NCBI GenBank assembly: GCA_013396655.1 | Contig: WBMV01000462.1 | Location: 595,635 to 659,634 of the forward strand | Origin: Campylorhamphus procurvoides | Taxonomy: Eukaryota > Chordata > Aves > Passeriformes > Dendrocolaptidae | Direction: 5' to 3' | Length of the DNA stretch: 64,000 bases | Part shown: positions 51,530 to 64,000 of the stretch, one piece after another | Layout of the letters: every line of letters begins with the position of its first letter | How positions within the stretch are numbered: position 1 is the stretch's first letter | The notes under the pieces: generated by a model | The model's input: the letters and a program-made list of their open reading frames with translations, nothing else | The model's database searches: none | What the model was told of the DNA's origin: nothing | Position numbers and translations under genes: made by a program

Positions 51530-52640
51530 TTCTAAAGCTTGTTTCCCGAGTTTCCTCAGGAGCATTAGCTCCTGAGTTTATATAACCCACGGTCTCATTG
51601 CACAAGTGCTGCTTTCAAGGTAAGAAGAGCAGGAGGAAGACACAGCCCTGAATTAACCACCCCCTGCCACGAGTTCCATCCATTCTCAGCAAACACCCCA
51701 AGCCAGCGAGGAGCCCTCAAGGGATATCTGCGAGCAGGGAGAAATTCACCACTTCATTTACCAGTTCCTAGTGATTTTCTCGGTTCTAATCCACACTTAT
51801 TCAGCCGATCTTGTTCCCAATTAGGTGTTTAAATGGATTTCTTTGTCAACATCACCAGGGAAGGAGAGTTATTTTACTGTAGGCCAACTGAGGTTTTTTA
51901 TGGACCAGCTAGAATAATATATAATCTGTTGATGTTCAAACATGCAGAAGAGGCTCATCCAAACACAACACTCCAGCTCCCATTCCTTTCCGATTTTCAG
52001 TCCCATTATAAATAAAACACGAGCACAGGGTGTATTTCCCTTCTGCCCAAATTAAGAAACGGCACATTTCGGTGGTTTGATGGCTTTGCTTTGAAAGCAC
52101 AGCATTCCTCCCCACCCAGCCTCTGGTTCAGGCAGCACCAAACGGTGGAAGTGGGTTTGTTACCATTAAGTGAGCACATCAAGAGGCATTAGGGCAACAG
52201 CAAGAAACTCCTGTTGAGCCTTGACAGACCTTTGTGATCTCTGATCCTCGGTCATTAGGGGAGAAAGCCAACCCATTAACCCCCTTAAAGCAGCATCTCC
52301 ATTACAAACAGCTACCGGGAGCCAAATCACAGCTAATTACCCATCAGCAGCCCCTCCTCCCTGCACTATCCTACCTGGGATAGGATACAAACCCTCTTAG
52401 AGACAAGCAAAGCCACGCCAGAATCCCCCTCTCCCTACAGCTCCAGCAGCTGATGGATTTTTGCTCATCATGTCCCAATATCCCTGTAAAATCCTGGCTT
52501 CATTTGCTTGAAAGCCAGAGCTGTCACGATGCTGTTTCACCAGTCACACAGGGACAAGGACTGATTTTAGATAATTTGGGTTACAGCTGCATAATCATTT
52601 TCCCCCTTTCAGATATTCCCTATTAAACGAGTTACAAGGT
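51530..52640. promoter_or_regulatory. Candidate conserved non-coding region in intron 1
   Basis: Over 1 kb without recognisable repeats. It has mixed TAAT-rich and GC-containing stretches (for example AGCTACCGGGAGCC near 52310; GCTAATTACCCATC near 52333). Nothing diagnostic; flagged because repeat-free blocks of this texture in large first introns often include enhancers. Confidence 0.15.
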
Positions 52641-55344
52641 GACTTGTACACTGACTGTTCTTGGAAATATCTGCTGCACTTCAGAGCCGAGATGTCATTT
52701 CAGGTCTTCCATTATACACGAAGGAGAATTCAAACCCAAAGATAGCATCTAAATTGAAATATGCTACTATAAAAGCTAACAAGAAATATCCAAGATACTC
52801 ATCCAAAAAGCTTTCCCAGGACTCAAACCAACACTGGCCCAGACAAATATTTACATAATTATTCACATGGGTTTGTTTTAAATAAAGGGCCTTTTATTAT
52901 CATTACTTTGGCATCAAGCATCTAATTAGAAGCCAATGACAGTTATAAAAAAAATCACTGAGTTCTCCTTGTCAGTGCTGCTGGGAGAGAGGAGTGGTCC
53001 TTGAGTGACAGGGGCTGTCACAGCCCTCCTGCTCCCCTGGGAAATTTGGGAGGGGACTGCCAGACTCAGCTGAGCTGATGGAAGAGGGTTGGCTTCTGCC
53101 TCTGCCTGACCACATGCTGGGAAATGGAAAATTGATGGGGAAAGGGTAAGAGGTCTCCTGGCAGAAATGCCCACTCGTGGCTGGTTCTTGTGCTGTGACC
53201 CTGAAATAGGCATTTTTATGCCTCTTTGCTTTACACATCAGCTTTTTTGGGATGAGCCTTTCCCTGAATCCAGGCAGACTATCCAAAGTGGCTCTCAACT
53301 CCTGCTGTAACATAGAAACACAAAGTGGCTAAAGGTAATAAACTGAGCATGGAAAGAACAGGGTAATTGCACAACAAGGTCCTTGTGGTTCTTTACTGAG
53401 AATAAAAAGATGGACAACCTGGTTTGAAGGTGAGGTTTCAAGGACACTGGTGAAGTGGAGGATAAGAAAACCCAATGCTGATTCACAGTAAGGAACAACC
53501 CAGAGATTTGTTCAGAGCCACCCCTGTGCACTTCCCAGTGACACTGATGGAGATCCCTGGGGCTCCCTGCACATGCAGGCTCCTCTCATCAATCAATTAT
53601 TAAAATCACCTCTTTCCACTGCTGGAAAGGGCCCAAACTGGTGACACCACCTCCAGCTTCTCACCAAGGACCACACTTAGAGAAGGAGCTCAGCAGAGGC
53701 AGTGACAGCAGAGGAACACCTTGAGCAACCATCTCCTGCCAGGACACTTCTTCTGGACATTTTTCCCCCCTGTGCTTTGAGCAGAAGCTGTAAATCTCCC
53801 ACACACAGGTTCTTTAGGACTTCCCTGAATAGTCCCTTTCCCTGTGACCTGGCTCAGACACTCAAATTCACCAATCTGAGCAAACAGTTCACACAAATCC
53901 CTTCATACTCCTGACCCCTTGGAGAAGACCTTCTCCTCCTGGTTTGTTTCACTGAGTCCCTGAGGGTGCAGCCACCAAGGCTCATCACTGCTTCGGCTGC
54001 TGGTTCCTTAATCCCTCCCAGTTTTGCCAGATCTTCTAGGAAAGAGATACAACACAATATTCCCATCCCTGCCTTGCTCCCTGAGTGCTGGGAGGGACCA
54101 GTGACCACGTTTGCTCCTGGGCATGCCCCTCATTTGGCAGATGTAGCTCCTAGGATGGTCCATCTCACTCCCCCACATGACATCAGGAGCTGGTGTCCAG
54201 CAATAGATGGTTGAAATACATAATCACTTGCCCAGTATCTTTTTCCTTGTATTTTCTCAAGGTTTTACTGTGCTCCTGAGGCCTTTTGAGTGGGATTTGA
54301 GTAACTGGAAACATCACAGTCCATCAGAGCATGTCTGGGAAAGAGAAACTGAGCTATCCAGGGTCATAAAGCTGAGCTAGAACAGTAAGAGAAATTCCTT
54401 ACCCCTCCTGTTGATCTTTGCACCCCCAGGACAGATCTGGAGAGAGGAAGGCAGCAGCACATGCTGGGTTGGAAGCTGCTGCCTTCCCAGTAAGGAGACA
54501 GTGCTGAGACCTGGTATCTCATCACTTGGTCAAACAAGTCCCTGTGCGAGACATTCCTGTGATGCTGATGGGAAGGTGACCCTCTGTTTGCATTCCCAGG
54601 GAGAACTTGATCACTACAAACCATTTAATCCAAGAAGGAAAGCAATTAGTGCTCCCTCCTAGTAAAGAGGCAGATAAGAAATATCAGGCAACCTTCCCAT
54701 GAACCAGTCCCAAAGCTCCAATAAAAAATATGAAAATATATTTTCTTTCTACTCATTCCTTTCCAGCAAATGCCTGGAATTAACTGCACATTTCCTCATG
54801 CAATATTCAGCTCAGGTGCTGACCAATGTCCCATTTCTTTCTGTAGGTAAGAAAAGGAATTTGTATTTCAGCAGTTCTGTCTCCAGGACATCTTTTCTCA
54901 GACTATAAGCAAAAAAATCCCCACATTTATTCCAATCTCAAGCTTATTTTCCTTTGCCTGAAACTGGTTCATGGCATGACCTCTTATAACCATACTTGGA
55001 GGTTTAAAGAGCTCAATCAGAACTTTGATCAGCCAGGCCTGTAATATTTACAGACTATATATATAAGTTTCTAGCATATATAGGATTATAATGATACTTT
55101 TTGTATCCTAATACAGACATACTCCAAGTGCTCCCAGCAAATTATATTCCTGGCTCCTCAACTGCAAGCAGGTAACTTAGATAATGTTGAAAAGGGAGCT
55201 TGGCAGAGGGATGAGGTTCTTGGTGCTGCCATGGAGGTCAATCCTCATTGCCAGGCAGGAATGAATAAAAGATCAAAGAAACAGGGTGGCACAAAGGGTG
55301 GCACATGCACACCACTGGCAAAGGGAAGCAGTAGGATTAACAGG

Positions 55345-55400
55345 GGTTGGAACAAGGTGAGCTTTTATGTCCCCTCTAACCCAAAGCAGCCTGTGAATTC
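55345..55400 (+). mobile_element. Degraded CR1-type 3' tail
   Basis: GGGGTTGGAACAAGGTGAGC, TTTTATGTCCCCTCTAACCC and CAAAGCAGCCTGTGAATTCT are a mutated form of the usual CR1 ending. Plus strand. Confidence 0.65.
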
Positions 55401-57169
55401 TGCAGAGCAACTTGGCCCAACATTTGCACATTAAGCAACAATTCCCATCATGTTTTATGTTCTCTGTCTTTTCAGTCATGGTCAATGGGCAGGAGAAGCC
55501 CAGCAAGATATTGTCCCCTTCACTGCAGCTTTCCAGTGAACTTGGCCTTCAGGTAGTAGTTCATGTAATGCCTTCAACCCAAGAGTGTGGGTTTGGGGCA
55601 ATTCACAGTATAAACAATAGAAAAGGAAGACACAGAGGGACTCTGGGTGTCAAGCACAATGGTTCATCCACATCTGAGTTATTCTGGAGCTCTGCAAGGG
55701 GTCACATACAACAGCAAACATGAAACAATGTCTTGGTGCTGCTTTAGGGAAAGATCAAAGAAAGAAAATTGAGTCTCACTGTGGGTAGTGAAAAGCAATT
55801 TCGATCCCAAGTACAGACTCCTCGTGCCAGACTAAAATCAGAAGATAAAGAGATGTTGAAAGACAAACTTCACTGCAGGACCACCTTACTGATGTGCCCC
55901 AACCTAAAATGATGCCAAATTTGAAAAGGAATTCAGAATTTGATTCAAGGGACAAAAACTTCTCAGACTGTTCCAGGGCAGGAATCAGGGAGTTATACAG
56001 ATAATCCATTTAAAGTCGGTGAAGTGCACAAGAGAAACACCTTGATGTACTAAAAACTGGGTATTTTTGATTTTGGTTTGATTTTTGCTAAAGAACCAGT
56101 TTTCCAGACAACTGAATTCTCTGAAGGGAAACAATTCAACTCCAGCTTTGTAAATAAAACTGCTTACAGAGGGCAGGTTTTGTGCAGGAGCCCAGCACAG
56201 CCATATGCTCCCCATATAACTCTTCCAGGCCTTATTCCCACTGAGGAATAGTATATTCCTTTGCTTTCAAACAATCCCAGTGAGTGCAGTGGCAATTTCC
56301 TTAAGGTGATAAGACTACAGAACCTGTCCCTAAGAGATGGCTAATAAAAATACAGTTATATAAGGACAAAGCACAACAAGCCTCCTTTATGTGATGTTCA
56401 GCAAGGAAATCACAGCACAGAGAGACACTCCAACAAGATCTAATGCAAAGTCAGTGTCTCACACTCCAGGGATGAGACACTTTACTCCTGCACTGAACTC
56501 TGCAGTCCCCCAAGAGCCTGTTGCCTTCAAAGGATCAATCCCACATGGCTGAACTAAAGAGAGACTGGTGTTGATGTGTATTCTACCCATGTCTGAGCTA
56601 CAGTACAAGCAGAGCCCACACCATTCTCACCCTTTCAAAAGGTGCAAAAATGCAGCAGGTAAAAAACAGATGAGTAAAAAGCAGCAAAGAAATCAATACC
56701 CTGACATATTAACCACTTCTTAAACTGTTCTCTCTGTAGCACAAGACATTTACCTTGACATTATTCCTTTATCTGTTTTAAAGGCACACATTTCTTGCCA
56801 GTTTTTTCCTTCCATTACCAGAATTAGGATAACAACACCTTGAGCAAGGGCACACAAGGCAGTGAGAGATGAAGAGACAGTTCATCTGCAGCTCTGACCA
56901 TCAGGCCATGCTGACTTGACCAGCCAATAAACTCCCCCTTAATCACCTGTATTAGACATTAGGTGTTAATTAAGCATGTGCTTTATAAGCCTTCAACAGG
57001 AAGTTTTTTACTTTAGGAAGCACCATGGTTAAACAGGGTACACAACACTGTTCTCTTCCAAACACAACCTTACACTCAAACAAATAAAGCATCATCCAGC
57101 CAAATCGAGAATTAAAAACCCTGCCTGATGCAAAGGGATATACAAGGATGCTCTGGAAGGACAGAACAC

Positions 57170-57249
57170 TTTGGGACATGGCTTAGTGCTGGGCTTGGCT
57201 GGGTTAACCTTGACCTTGAAAGTCTTTTTCAAGCTAAATGATCCTATGA
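57170..57249 (+). mobile_element. CR1-type LINE 3' tail
   Basis: GACATGGCTTAGTGCTGGGC, TTGGCTGGGTTAACCTTGAC and AAAGTCTTTTTCAAGCTAAA, then TGATCCTATGA, corresponds to the CR1 subfamily ending in CCTAAATGATTCTATGA. Plus strand. Confidence 0.8.
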
Positions 57250-59157
57250 CAGCTGGCTCCAAGATGAATTTGGAAATGCAGCCAGTCCACATCACACCCG
57301 CCACAGGTACCAACCCAAGGCAGCAGCACAGGCAGCTGAGGAGGTGGTATTAATTTTGGCAGGGGATGAAGCTGGATCTGCAGAGATGCTCCAAAGAAGG
57401 TGGATGACAGGATGAGCATTGTATGGCTGTGGATCATGAAGCAGTCAGAGATGCTGCTCCAGCCTGTGCTCCAGGGTGGGCACTGAGAACAAAGCTGGAA
57501 ACACTTTCCCAGCTAAATCTGTGCCTGGGCAAGACCCAGGGCTTTGGTCAGCAGCAGAAGAGGGATTTTTGAGTAATGAGATATTGATGAGATGGGAAAA
57601 CAGCTCAGCTGTGCATAGCCAGGTACCACAGAGCAGATCCTCCCATGGTGTAAATCAGCATCACTCTCCTGAAATCCCAGCAAAAGGGGCAATTCATTGC
57701 AGGGCAAGATCCTCCACACAGAGACAGTCTCAGCACACGACTGTCAGTGCATGAGAAGCTGTCAGGTCCTTTGTTTGGCCATGATCCTTGAAAAGCAGCC
57801 AGCCAGGATGAATGAAGATGCCACCGAGTGTGAATATTTCACATTCAGTGATGAAAACAGTATTAAAATATCCACGGAGGCAAGAATTTGAGGGAGTCAC
57901 ACAAATATCTGCCAGCTTTAGGCAAAAGCAGATGGAATGATAATCTGAACTACAAGTGTGCAATCCCATCCCAGGGGAGCCTTACAGCATGCAAGGAGGA
58001 AATATTTGTTTTCCAACCCAGTCCTGCAATTAAAGTTTCTTCCAGCTTAATCCAAAGAGGGAAGACTTGTGTGAGCCAGCACAGCTGGGTATGCACAGGT
58101 AGAAAGAGAGCTGAAAAGCTTCCCAAAAAACTTACTCCCTGCTGTAAAAAGAAGGGTCGAAAGGAAAAAAAAATACAAGCAAGATCAAGTCTAATTAAAG
58201 GAGCAAGAATAAGTGACAGCTACAAAAAGGCAGGGGCTATTTTCATACAGAGCAAAGGGTCACTGGCATGTAGTTTGCAGAGCCCCAAACACCCAGAAGG
58301 CAGGGAGAAAAGAGGTCCTTTGTGGGAAGCATGGGAACCAGGGTGCCCTGGGGTAGCTCAGAGGCATTACTGTACTTAGCACAAAAGAGAGGAACAATAG
58401 AGGGCAAAAGGAGATGGGGCTGGTTATTTTTCTGGGTATGGAAGGCTCAGATAGTCTTGGGAGAGACACTGGAAAAAAATGGCCACTAAGGAAGAGAAAG
58501 TATCAGCCCAGAAAACCTTCTGAGGGGCACGGGGAATGTGGGGTTAAAAATGGGGAATCCTAAATTAGGCACAACTAGAGATTCTCTGATAACCAGTTGC
58601 CTAAAGTCAATGGCAAACTGGCACTCTGCTTAAATAATTGTTGCAAGGTGTCTTCAGAAAATAACGAATAAGGATGTCAAATATAAAGGATTATTAGAAG
58701 GAATTCTCTAGAAAAGGCCTTACAAGAACACACTTGTTTTGTATGAAGCAAAACGCAGGGTGAAAAATAAACACATTAAAATACAGGCAGGGTTATTGTT
58801 CCTGGGAAGCCTCTCAGCTCTGTGTCTGACCCAGGGCCTGCACAAAATTCCAAGCAACTCCCTGGAGCTCTGCAGAGTTCCCAGAACCAGGACAGCCACG
58901 ATGCAAACAGAGCCCTGGAGTGAAACAGCAGCAATCCCAAATTTTCTGTTGCTGCTTCCATTGCAACAGGGCTGTCTTGAGGCTCCTCCACCCCAAATCC
59001 CAAATGAGAACTCCGAGCTTTCATTCAGAGCTGTTTGAGCTGAAATTCAGTCCCTCCCTGCCTTAGCTTGGGCACCTAAATCCAATGTTTATTCCTGGAG
59101 CTTTGCCAGGATCTGACCAGAGCAACTTGCCTATGACTCTGCCCAACCTCTACAATT

Positions 59158-59215
59158 ACAGAATTACAGAATATCAGGTTGAAAGGGACCCTCAAGGATC
59201 ACATGGCCCAGCTTT
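59158..59215 (-). mobile_element. Short CR1-type 3' tail
   Basis: ACAGAATTACAGAATATCAG and GTTGAAAGGGACCCTCAAGG are the antisense form of the CR1 end that reads GGGTCCCTTCCAACTCAGGATATTCT. Minus strand, same subfamily type as the copy near 24.4 kb. Confidence 0.8.
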
Positions 59216-62057
59216 TTTTTTTGGACAATTTCTATTACCAAAGAGCCTGAGAACTTACCAAGATATTTGTACAAATAAAAAGCCACCCTCCCCATCATTT
59301 TCTTACAGATAAAGATGGGTAAAAGATTAAGGTAGACACAGAGCTCACTGGAGCACAATGAGATGTCAGGATACCAAAGCTGCAGGAACAAGCAGGACAA
59401 CACCAAGGCATCCCCCTGAGAAGCTGCTGCATTCCTGCCATGCACAGCAGAGAAGAAATCCAAGATAAAAACTCATCTTCCCCCCACCATGACATTCCTC
59501 TCTGCACAGCCCGTTTTTCACCACAAAATCAATGAAAAACTGGCCATCCTGCTGCAAAACCAGCTCTTTCCACTGCTTGGGGGTCACAATTTAGGGGTTG
59601 TATTTCAACTCCTGGAGTCTCCTATTCTGGATTGTGCAGCTCCACTGGTGAAACTGAGACAAGAATCACTCCGTCACTTCAAGTCTGGGAGGAATTAATT
59701 TCATTGAGTTTGACATTTGAAAGAAATGAAGGAAGGAACATGCTTCCACCATCTGGAAAAGTGCATGCTGACACTTCCAATCATTTGTGCATCCACTCGT
59801 GAACGTGTGTAAGTAATGTTTGGTATTTTTACATATGGAAAGGGAAGGTAAATGACACATCAAGGCATCAATCCCTGCAGACAAGTCCAGCCCAGCACCA
59901 CTCAGCACAGATGAGCTGAAGGCACGTGGAGCAATGAAAGGAGCCAAATGAGTTAATCTGGAGACAAGGCAAATGCTGAGTTAGCAGTGTATTTTAGGAA
60001 AACTGATTTATACATGGAACATGCTTGATATTCTCTCCATCACTAAACTAAGCAATACATGAAGAACTTTGTGCTAGGGGATACCAAGAGCTTAAAAGTA
60101 ATCTGTGTGCATTTTATATTCCCTCATTTCTAACTCACTGGGAAGACAGACTTTTCAGAGCTACAGGAAAACAAATTTTGTCCTTAAAGTGCAGAGAGGT
60201 CACTTACAGTATGTTCCTTTTCCATTAGCATGCTGAGATATCTATCCCAGAGCAAGAAGGGAGGAGACATTCCCTCTGACATTCAGACAGACATCCTAGA
60301 AAAGATACCATCAGCTGCATGCAAGACTCAAACCCTTGAGTTTACAAAGAACTCTGCCCTTGCCCAGCACCATCCTGACTTTTTCTGCCCTTTCCTGTCA
60401 AAACTATCAGGATATGGGCAGAGAAGATCCAGCTGCAAGTCCATCACTACCATCCATGGATAATGAAATAGTTTAATACAAACCCCAGGATATTACGAGT
60501 CAAATTCACCGCTGTATCCATTCAAAGCAACACCTATCCCACATCCATCTCTTCCTCTGCTTGCCCTGGGAGGTTTTCACAGCTGACAGGACATCTGTGA
60601 GCACATTAACAGAGCTGCTCCCTGCAATGCAGGATGTTCTCAGACCAACCTCACCCCAGCCACTGCCTTCCAACTGCTGATCCATCACTTGGATGGCTCC
60701 ATCACTTCCAGGGGCACAGCTGAGGACTGTGCCTTGTCTAGAGCAGGTTATTTCACCTCCTCAGCTCCCCAATGACTATTTCTCACTAGGCTTTACTTAG
60801 AATTTTCCACATACCTTATTTAATCCTGTGACAACTGACATTGCACAGGCACAACCCACCTGGCCTGCACTAACCCTCCACGGCCATTCATGGCTCACTA
60901 AAACAGGATGGAAAGTGTTGAAGCACAACTGTTTCCCCAAATACATTTCTTGGGGCACTTCTGTACCTTTTGATACTCAGAGAACCCATTTCAGTTTCAT
61001 AGAAGCTCCCTCTCACATTTATATTTAGCCTTTTCACAGACTAAAATTTCCTGTGAGTTTGGGCATTTTGCCACCATCAGAAAAATAACCAACCTGACCC
61101 CACAGGTCCCAACAGGGACAGGTACACAGAATCCCAAATCCATCCGGGTTACTGAGCTAAAGCAAAGATGTAGCAGATTTCCCTCCCCCAAAAGCAGATG
61201 TTTCAGCTTCATCCATAAAAAGCTTAGTCCCAGGCCACAAATTGGGCAGCTCTGCTCCAGCAGCAGAGACTCAGCTATTTCCAGGCTGCAGGAATTGTGC
61301 TTGTTTTAGCAGCAAGGCTGTTCATTATTTGGGATGAGCGTCCCCAGGGCAAGGAGGGCCCCGGCTTGTCTGGCCAAGGCTCTGGAGAAGGAGCTGCAGG
61401 GAGGGAAACACACTGGGCTGCTCAGTGACTCTCAATGTGCAGAACATCTTTAAATCATGTTCTGACTCTGTTTCAGAGCATCTCCAAGTTTATTGGTGGG
61501 GATTTTTAAGAACCTTGAAATGAGGAACCCAAAGCGCTTTATGGATATTTCCACACCCAAAAAAATAAAAGCTCCAGTTTTGGTTCTGGTTCAGATTCCA
61601 TAGGAAAAATGTGAATCAGCTTGGTGTTAACCATGCCTATTCCCCAGTGCCACAAGAAATCCCATTGCATTTTCCTATGCTGACTCCCAACCAGGACTGT
61701 AAAATGCTGGATAAAGTGCCAAAAAAAATGCAGGCCTGTGGGCAGTGAAGGCAGCAAGTCAAAAGCAGTGGCAGGAGGAGATGAAGGGTGGTTTTGTGAT
61801 TCAGGCCTGATGATGCTGTGCTACTTCACTGCCTAAATTCCCAAAGTCAACAGGAGCCTGGTCCCAGCCCTGAATCCGCCCACAGCTCCACGTAGACAGA
61901 CTCCTGCAACAGGGCAGTGCTGCAAGAGCCTGACTGATATCCAAGAGGCAGAAAAATCCCATCCCTGCCCAGCCAGGGGGCCCTGGGCCAAGAGCAAACA
62001 GTGTAAGCATGGAAGGATCAGACCAAAAACCCTGGCCCAGGCACAGGGATGACTTAC

Positions 62058-62122
62058 ACAGAATCATAGCATTGTTAAGGTTGGTAAAGACCTTAAGGAT
62101 CATCAAATCCAACCCCACGGGG
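62058..62122 (-). mobile_element. Short CR1-type 3' tail
   Basis: ACAGAATCATAGCATTGTTA, AGGTTGGTAAAGACCTTAAG and GATCATCAAATCCAACCCCA are antisense to the CR1 terminus. Minus strand. Confidence 0.85.
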
Positions 62123-62534
62123 CAGGAGAATCCCCAGCAGAGGGACCAATGGACAAGGAGCCACATCCTTGGGCACAGCTGTCAGAGAGAGATCCAAAGG
62201 GTTGCAGCTTTGCCCCCCTATTTCAGGAGTAAGGGGCTGATCCAGCCCAGCACTTCTCTCTGCTCACTGGGAGCATCTCACAGGCAGACCCTGCTATGGG
62301 AATGTCTGTGGTTGGGAAAGAAAGGGATGGTGAGACACAGCAGAGGACTTAACCCTCAGTGCAGGCTCCAGCAGCTGCCAACAGCCTCCAGTGCAGAAAG
62401 ACTCCACTGCCTCCTGATATAGCTCCTTAATTACAGAGCACTGGCAAAATTGATGTTTCCAGAGCAGATATGGCCCTTATTGTTTTTCTGCTTTGCATCC
62501 TGCAGGGAATCAAGACTGAAGTTTAGAAAAAAAA

Positions 62535-62865
62535 ATTAGCCGGAGCCAGTTCGGGTCTGTTCGCTCCTCCTCCCATCCCAGCTCCTGAGGTCAGCAGGGA
62601 AAGCATCCAAGAGTTGCAGAAAGACAGATTGTTTTAATTTAAACATTTCAGAGAGGCAGAGCGAGGGACTTTCTCCCGAAGTGCACAAGACGTGATAATG
62701 TGCCTCTCCCGATCCTCGCGAACCCCTTGCGAGAGAACATTCCGAGCAGTTTTCCGACGCGAAGCAGCCCGCGAGTGCCAAAGGCAGCGGCCGGGATGAA
62801 AGGACCTCACTCCTCCCATCCTCACGTCGTCTTTGGATCACAGGCACGACAAGGGGATTCGTAGG
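62535..62865. promoter_or_regulatory. CpG-rich pocket in intron 1, candidate enhancer or alternative promoter
   Basis: About 20 CpGs lie in 330 bases, densest at 62705-62795, with words such as CCTCGCGAACCCCTTGCGAG, TTTTCCGACGCGAAG and GCGGCCGGG. It includes ACATTCC (62737-62743), a TEAD/M-CAT-type site. Read on the minus strand it gives no signal peptide followed by a suitably phased donor, so I do not call it COL5A1 exon 1. Under-methylated regulatory DNA is the simplest explanation. Confidence 0.28.
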
Positions 62866-63320
62866 GATCTGCCCTGCCTGTAACACGGAGCAGGAAACCC
62901 AGCAGGCTGGAGAAAAACAACAGCAGGACAGGCATTTGCAGCCCAGGGCTCCAGGCAAACAGACCTTATCTCCTTCAAGGAATCGACAGCTTTCCAAGGG
63001 GAGACACTGAGCAGCCCCACGGTCAGGGAGCAGATGCTGTCCCTCAGGGGATGGGCAGCCTCGTATCTTCCAGGGAAAACCCTCCAGGGAGGCTGCTGTC
63101 CCATGGAGTCACACACCAGCAACGCAGGGCAGCTCTGCTGGTCCCACACCGCCTGTCAGCAGCCAAACACACCCACCACCCACCCCATCCATCTGCAGGA
63201 ACGTTGAACTTCCATGAAATGCCAACACAGGGATTAAACACCCCACAACCGGGCACAGGAGCTGCGAGCCATCAGCTCCTGCCTCGCTGCAGCCCTGTCA
63301 GCATCACCCAACTATCACAC

Positions 63321-63360
63321 TGCAAGGTCTTTTCCAACCCAAACCATTCCATGGTTCGAT
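63321..63360 (+). mobile_element. Very short CR1-type 3' tail
   Basis: AAGGTCTTTTCCAACCCAAA, then CCATTCCATGGTTCGAT, is a mutated CR1 terminus of about 40 bases. Plus strand. Confidence 0.7.
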
Positions 63361-64000
63361 TGCATCACCAGCCAACGAGTCCCAGCTCCCGGTCATTTGA
63401 TATCAGCTGGAATTTGTGTCGAATTTTCGGCCCCCTTGGATCAAAGCTGTACTGGCAAATTCATTTGCAAGTTGTTTATGGAAAAGATCTTGGCTTAGGT
63501 GGGCAAGAGAAATAGTTGGCTTAGTTTTCTACTGAAGGTGTATTTTGATGCAGGAGGATAAATCAAGATTCTAAAACTGTAGCTATTTTTCAGAGGAATG
63601 TCTATATTACACCAGAAGAGTGACTTCAGAAGAGAAAAATCCAGTGGCTAGCAATCAGGAATTTAAATATTCCTGTGTGCTTTCTCTCAGGGTTCAAATT
63701 CTGCCAAAATACCAGAGCAGTACTGGACAATGTGCAGGGGTGTCTGTCACAGCACACCTTGATCTCAAATGCACTATGGCTGTTTCCCCTCCAGAACGGT
63801 GAAAAGCAATTAGCCAAAACGCTAAGGCCAGATAAGGGTGTTTGATTAGCCCAGGGGAGGGTGCCTGAGCCATGTGGAAAAGGAAACCCACAGGTACAGG
63901 AGCCCAGGACTTAAAGAAACTCCACCCCATTAAAAAACCATTAACAACTCTTGAACTGGCTTCTGTGTTCCACCCAGCACTGCTGTTTTACTGAAATTAC

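Larger units (their letters stand above)
40895..64000 (-). other. COL5A1: COL5A1 intron 1 (partial, at least 23 kb)
   Basis: Non-coding sequence upstream of exon 2. The acceptor is at its left border; the donor and exon 1 lie beyond the right edge. It holds an ERVL-like LTR fragment, nine CR1 fragments, an A/C-rich low-complexity run, a candidate regulatory block near 51.5-52.6 kb and a CpG-rich pocket near 62.7 kb. Open frames up to 175 codons occur (for example 49901-50428, minus), but none resembles a protein family I recognise. Confidence 0.8.

Noticed and set aside
62535..62997. COL5A1 exon 1 or a separate gene in the CpG-rich pocket (minus-strand frame of 153 codons)
   Set aside because: The translation has no signal peptide, does not lead to a GT donor in the phase needed for exon 2, and resembles no family I know.

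Overview
This is vertebrate nuclear DNA, almost certainly from a bird. It holds small exons with consensus GT/AG splice sites separated by long introns, many short CR1-type LINE 3' ends carrying the (ATTCTATG)-like terminus typical of avian genomes, and one LTR fragment resembling a class III (ERVL-like) LTR that I recall as abundant in birds. The species cannot be fixed from the sequence; a passerine is a reasonable guess. There is no prokaryotic gene organisation, no operon and no CRISPR array.

The only gene I can support is the 5' part of COL5A1 (collagen alpha-1(V)) on the minus strand. It reads from intron 1 at the right edge to intron 9 at the left edge. Eight coding exons, totalling 1283 nt and 427 complete codons, can be placed to the base: exon 2 (40727-40894), exon 3 (35048-35261), exon 4 (34281-34443), exon 5 (9827-9958), exon 6 (7949-8095), exon 7 (7572-7820), exon 8 (3063-3215) and exon 9 (2733-2789). 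Numbering assumes one signal-peptide exon upstream. Splice phases join without a break. Exons 2 to 5 encode the thrombospondin-N-terminal-like/laminin-G-like (TSPN) domain. Exons 5 to 8 encode the acidic, tyrosine-rich variable region, and exon 9 starts the short Gly-X-Y helix of the N-propeptide. Exon 1 and the exons after 9 (main triple helix, C-propeptide) are outside the window.

By region: 1-2732 is intron 9 with a CpG-enriched pocket. 2733-9958 is the variable-region exon cluster, with two CR1 copies. 9959-34280 is the 24.3 kb intron 4, with a 724-base assembly gap (10201-10924), a diverged local direct duplication, several CR1 copies and candidate conserved non-coding blocks. 34281-40894 holds the TSPN exons and introns 2 and 3. 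40895-64000 is intron 1, with the LTR fragment, more CR1 copies and a CpG-rich pocket near 62.7 kb.

No undescribed biological system is evident. The most useful leads are the frame-preserving variable-region exons with two weak splice donors, the conserved-looking BMP-1 processing site, the direct duplication in intron 4, and the CpG-rich or motif-bearing intronic blocks that could be enhancers or alternative promoters. All regulatory calls are inference from base composition and short motifs.
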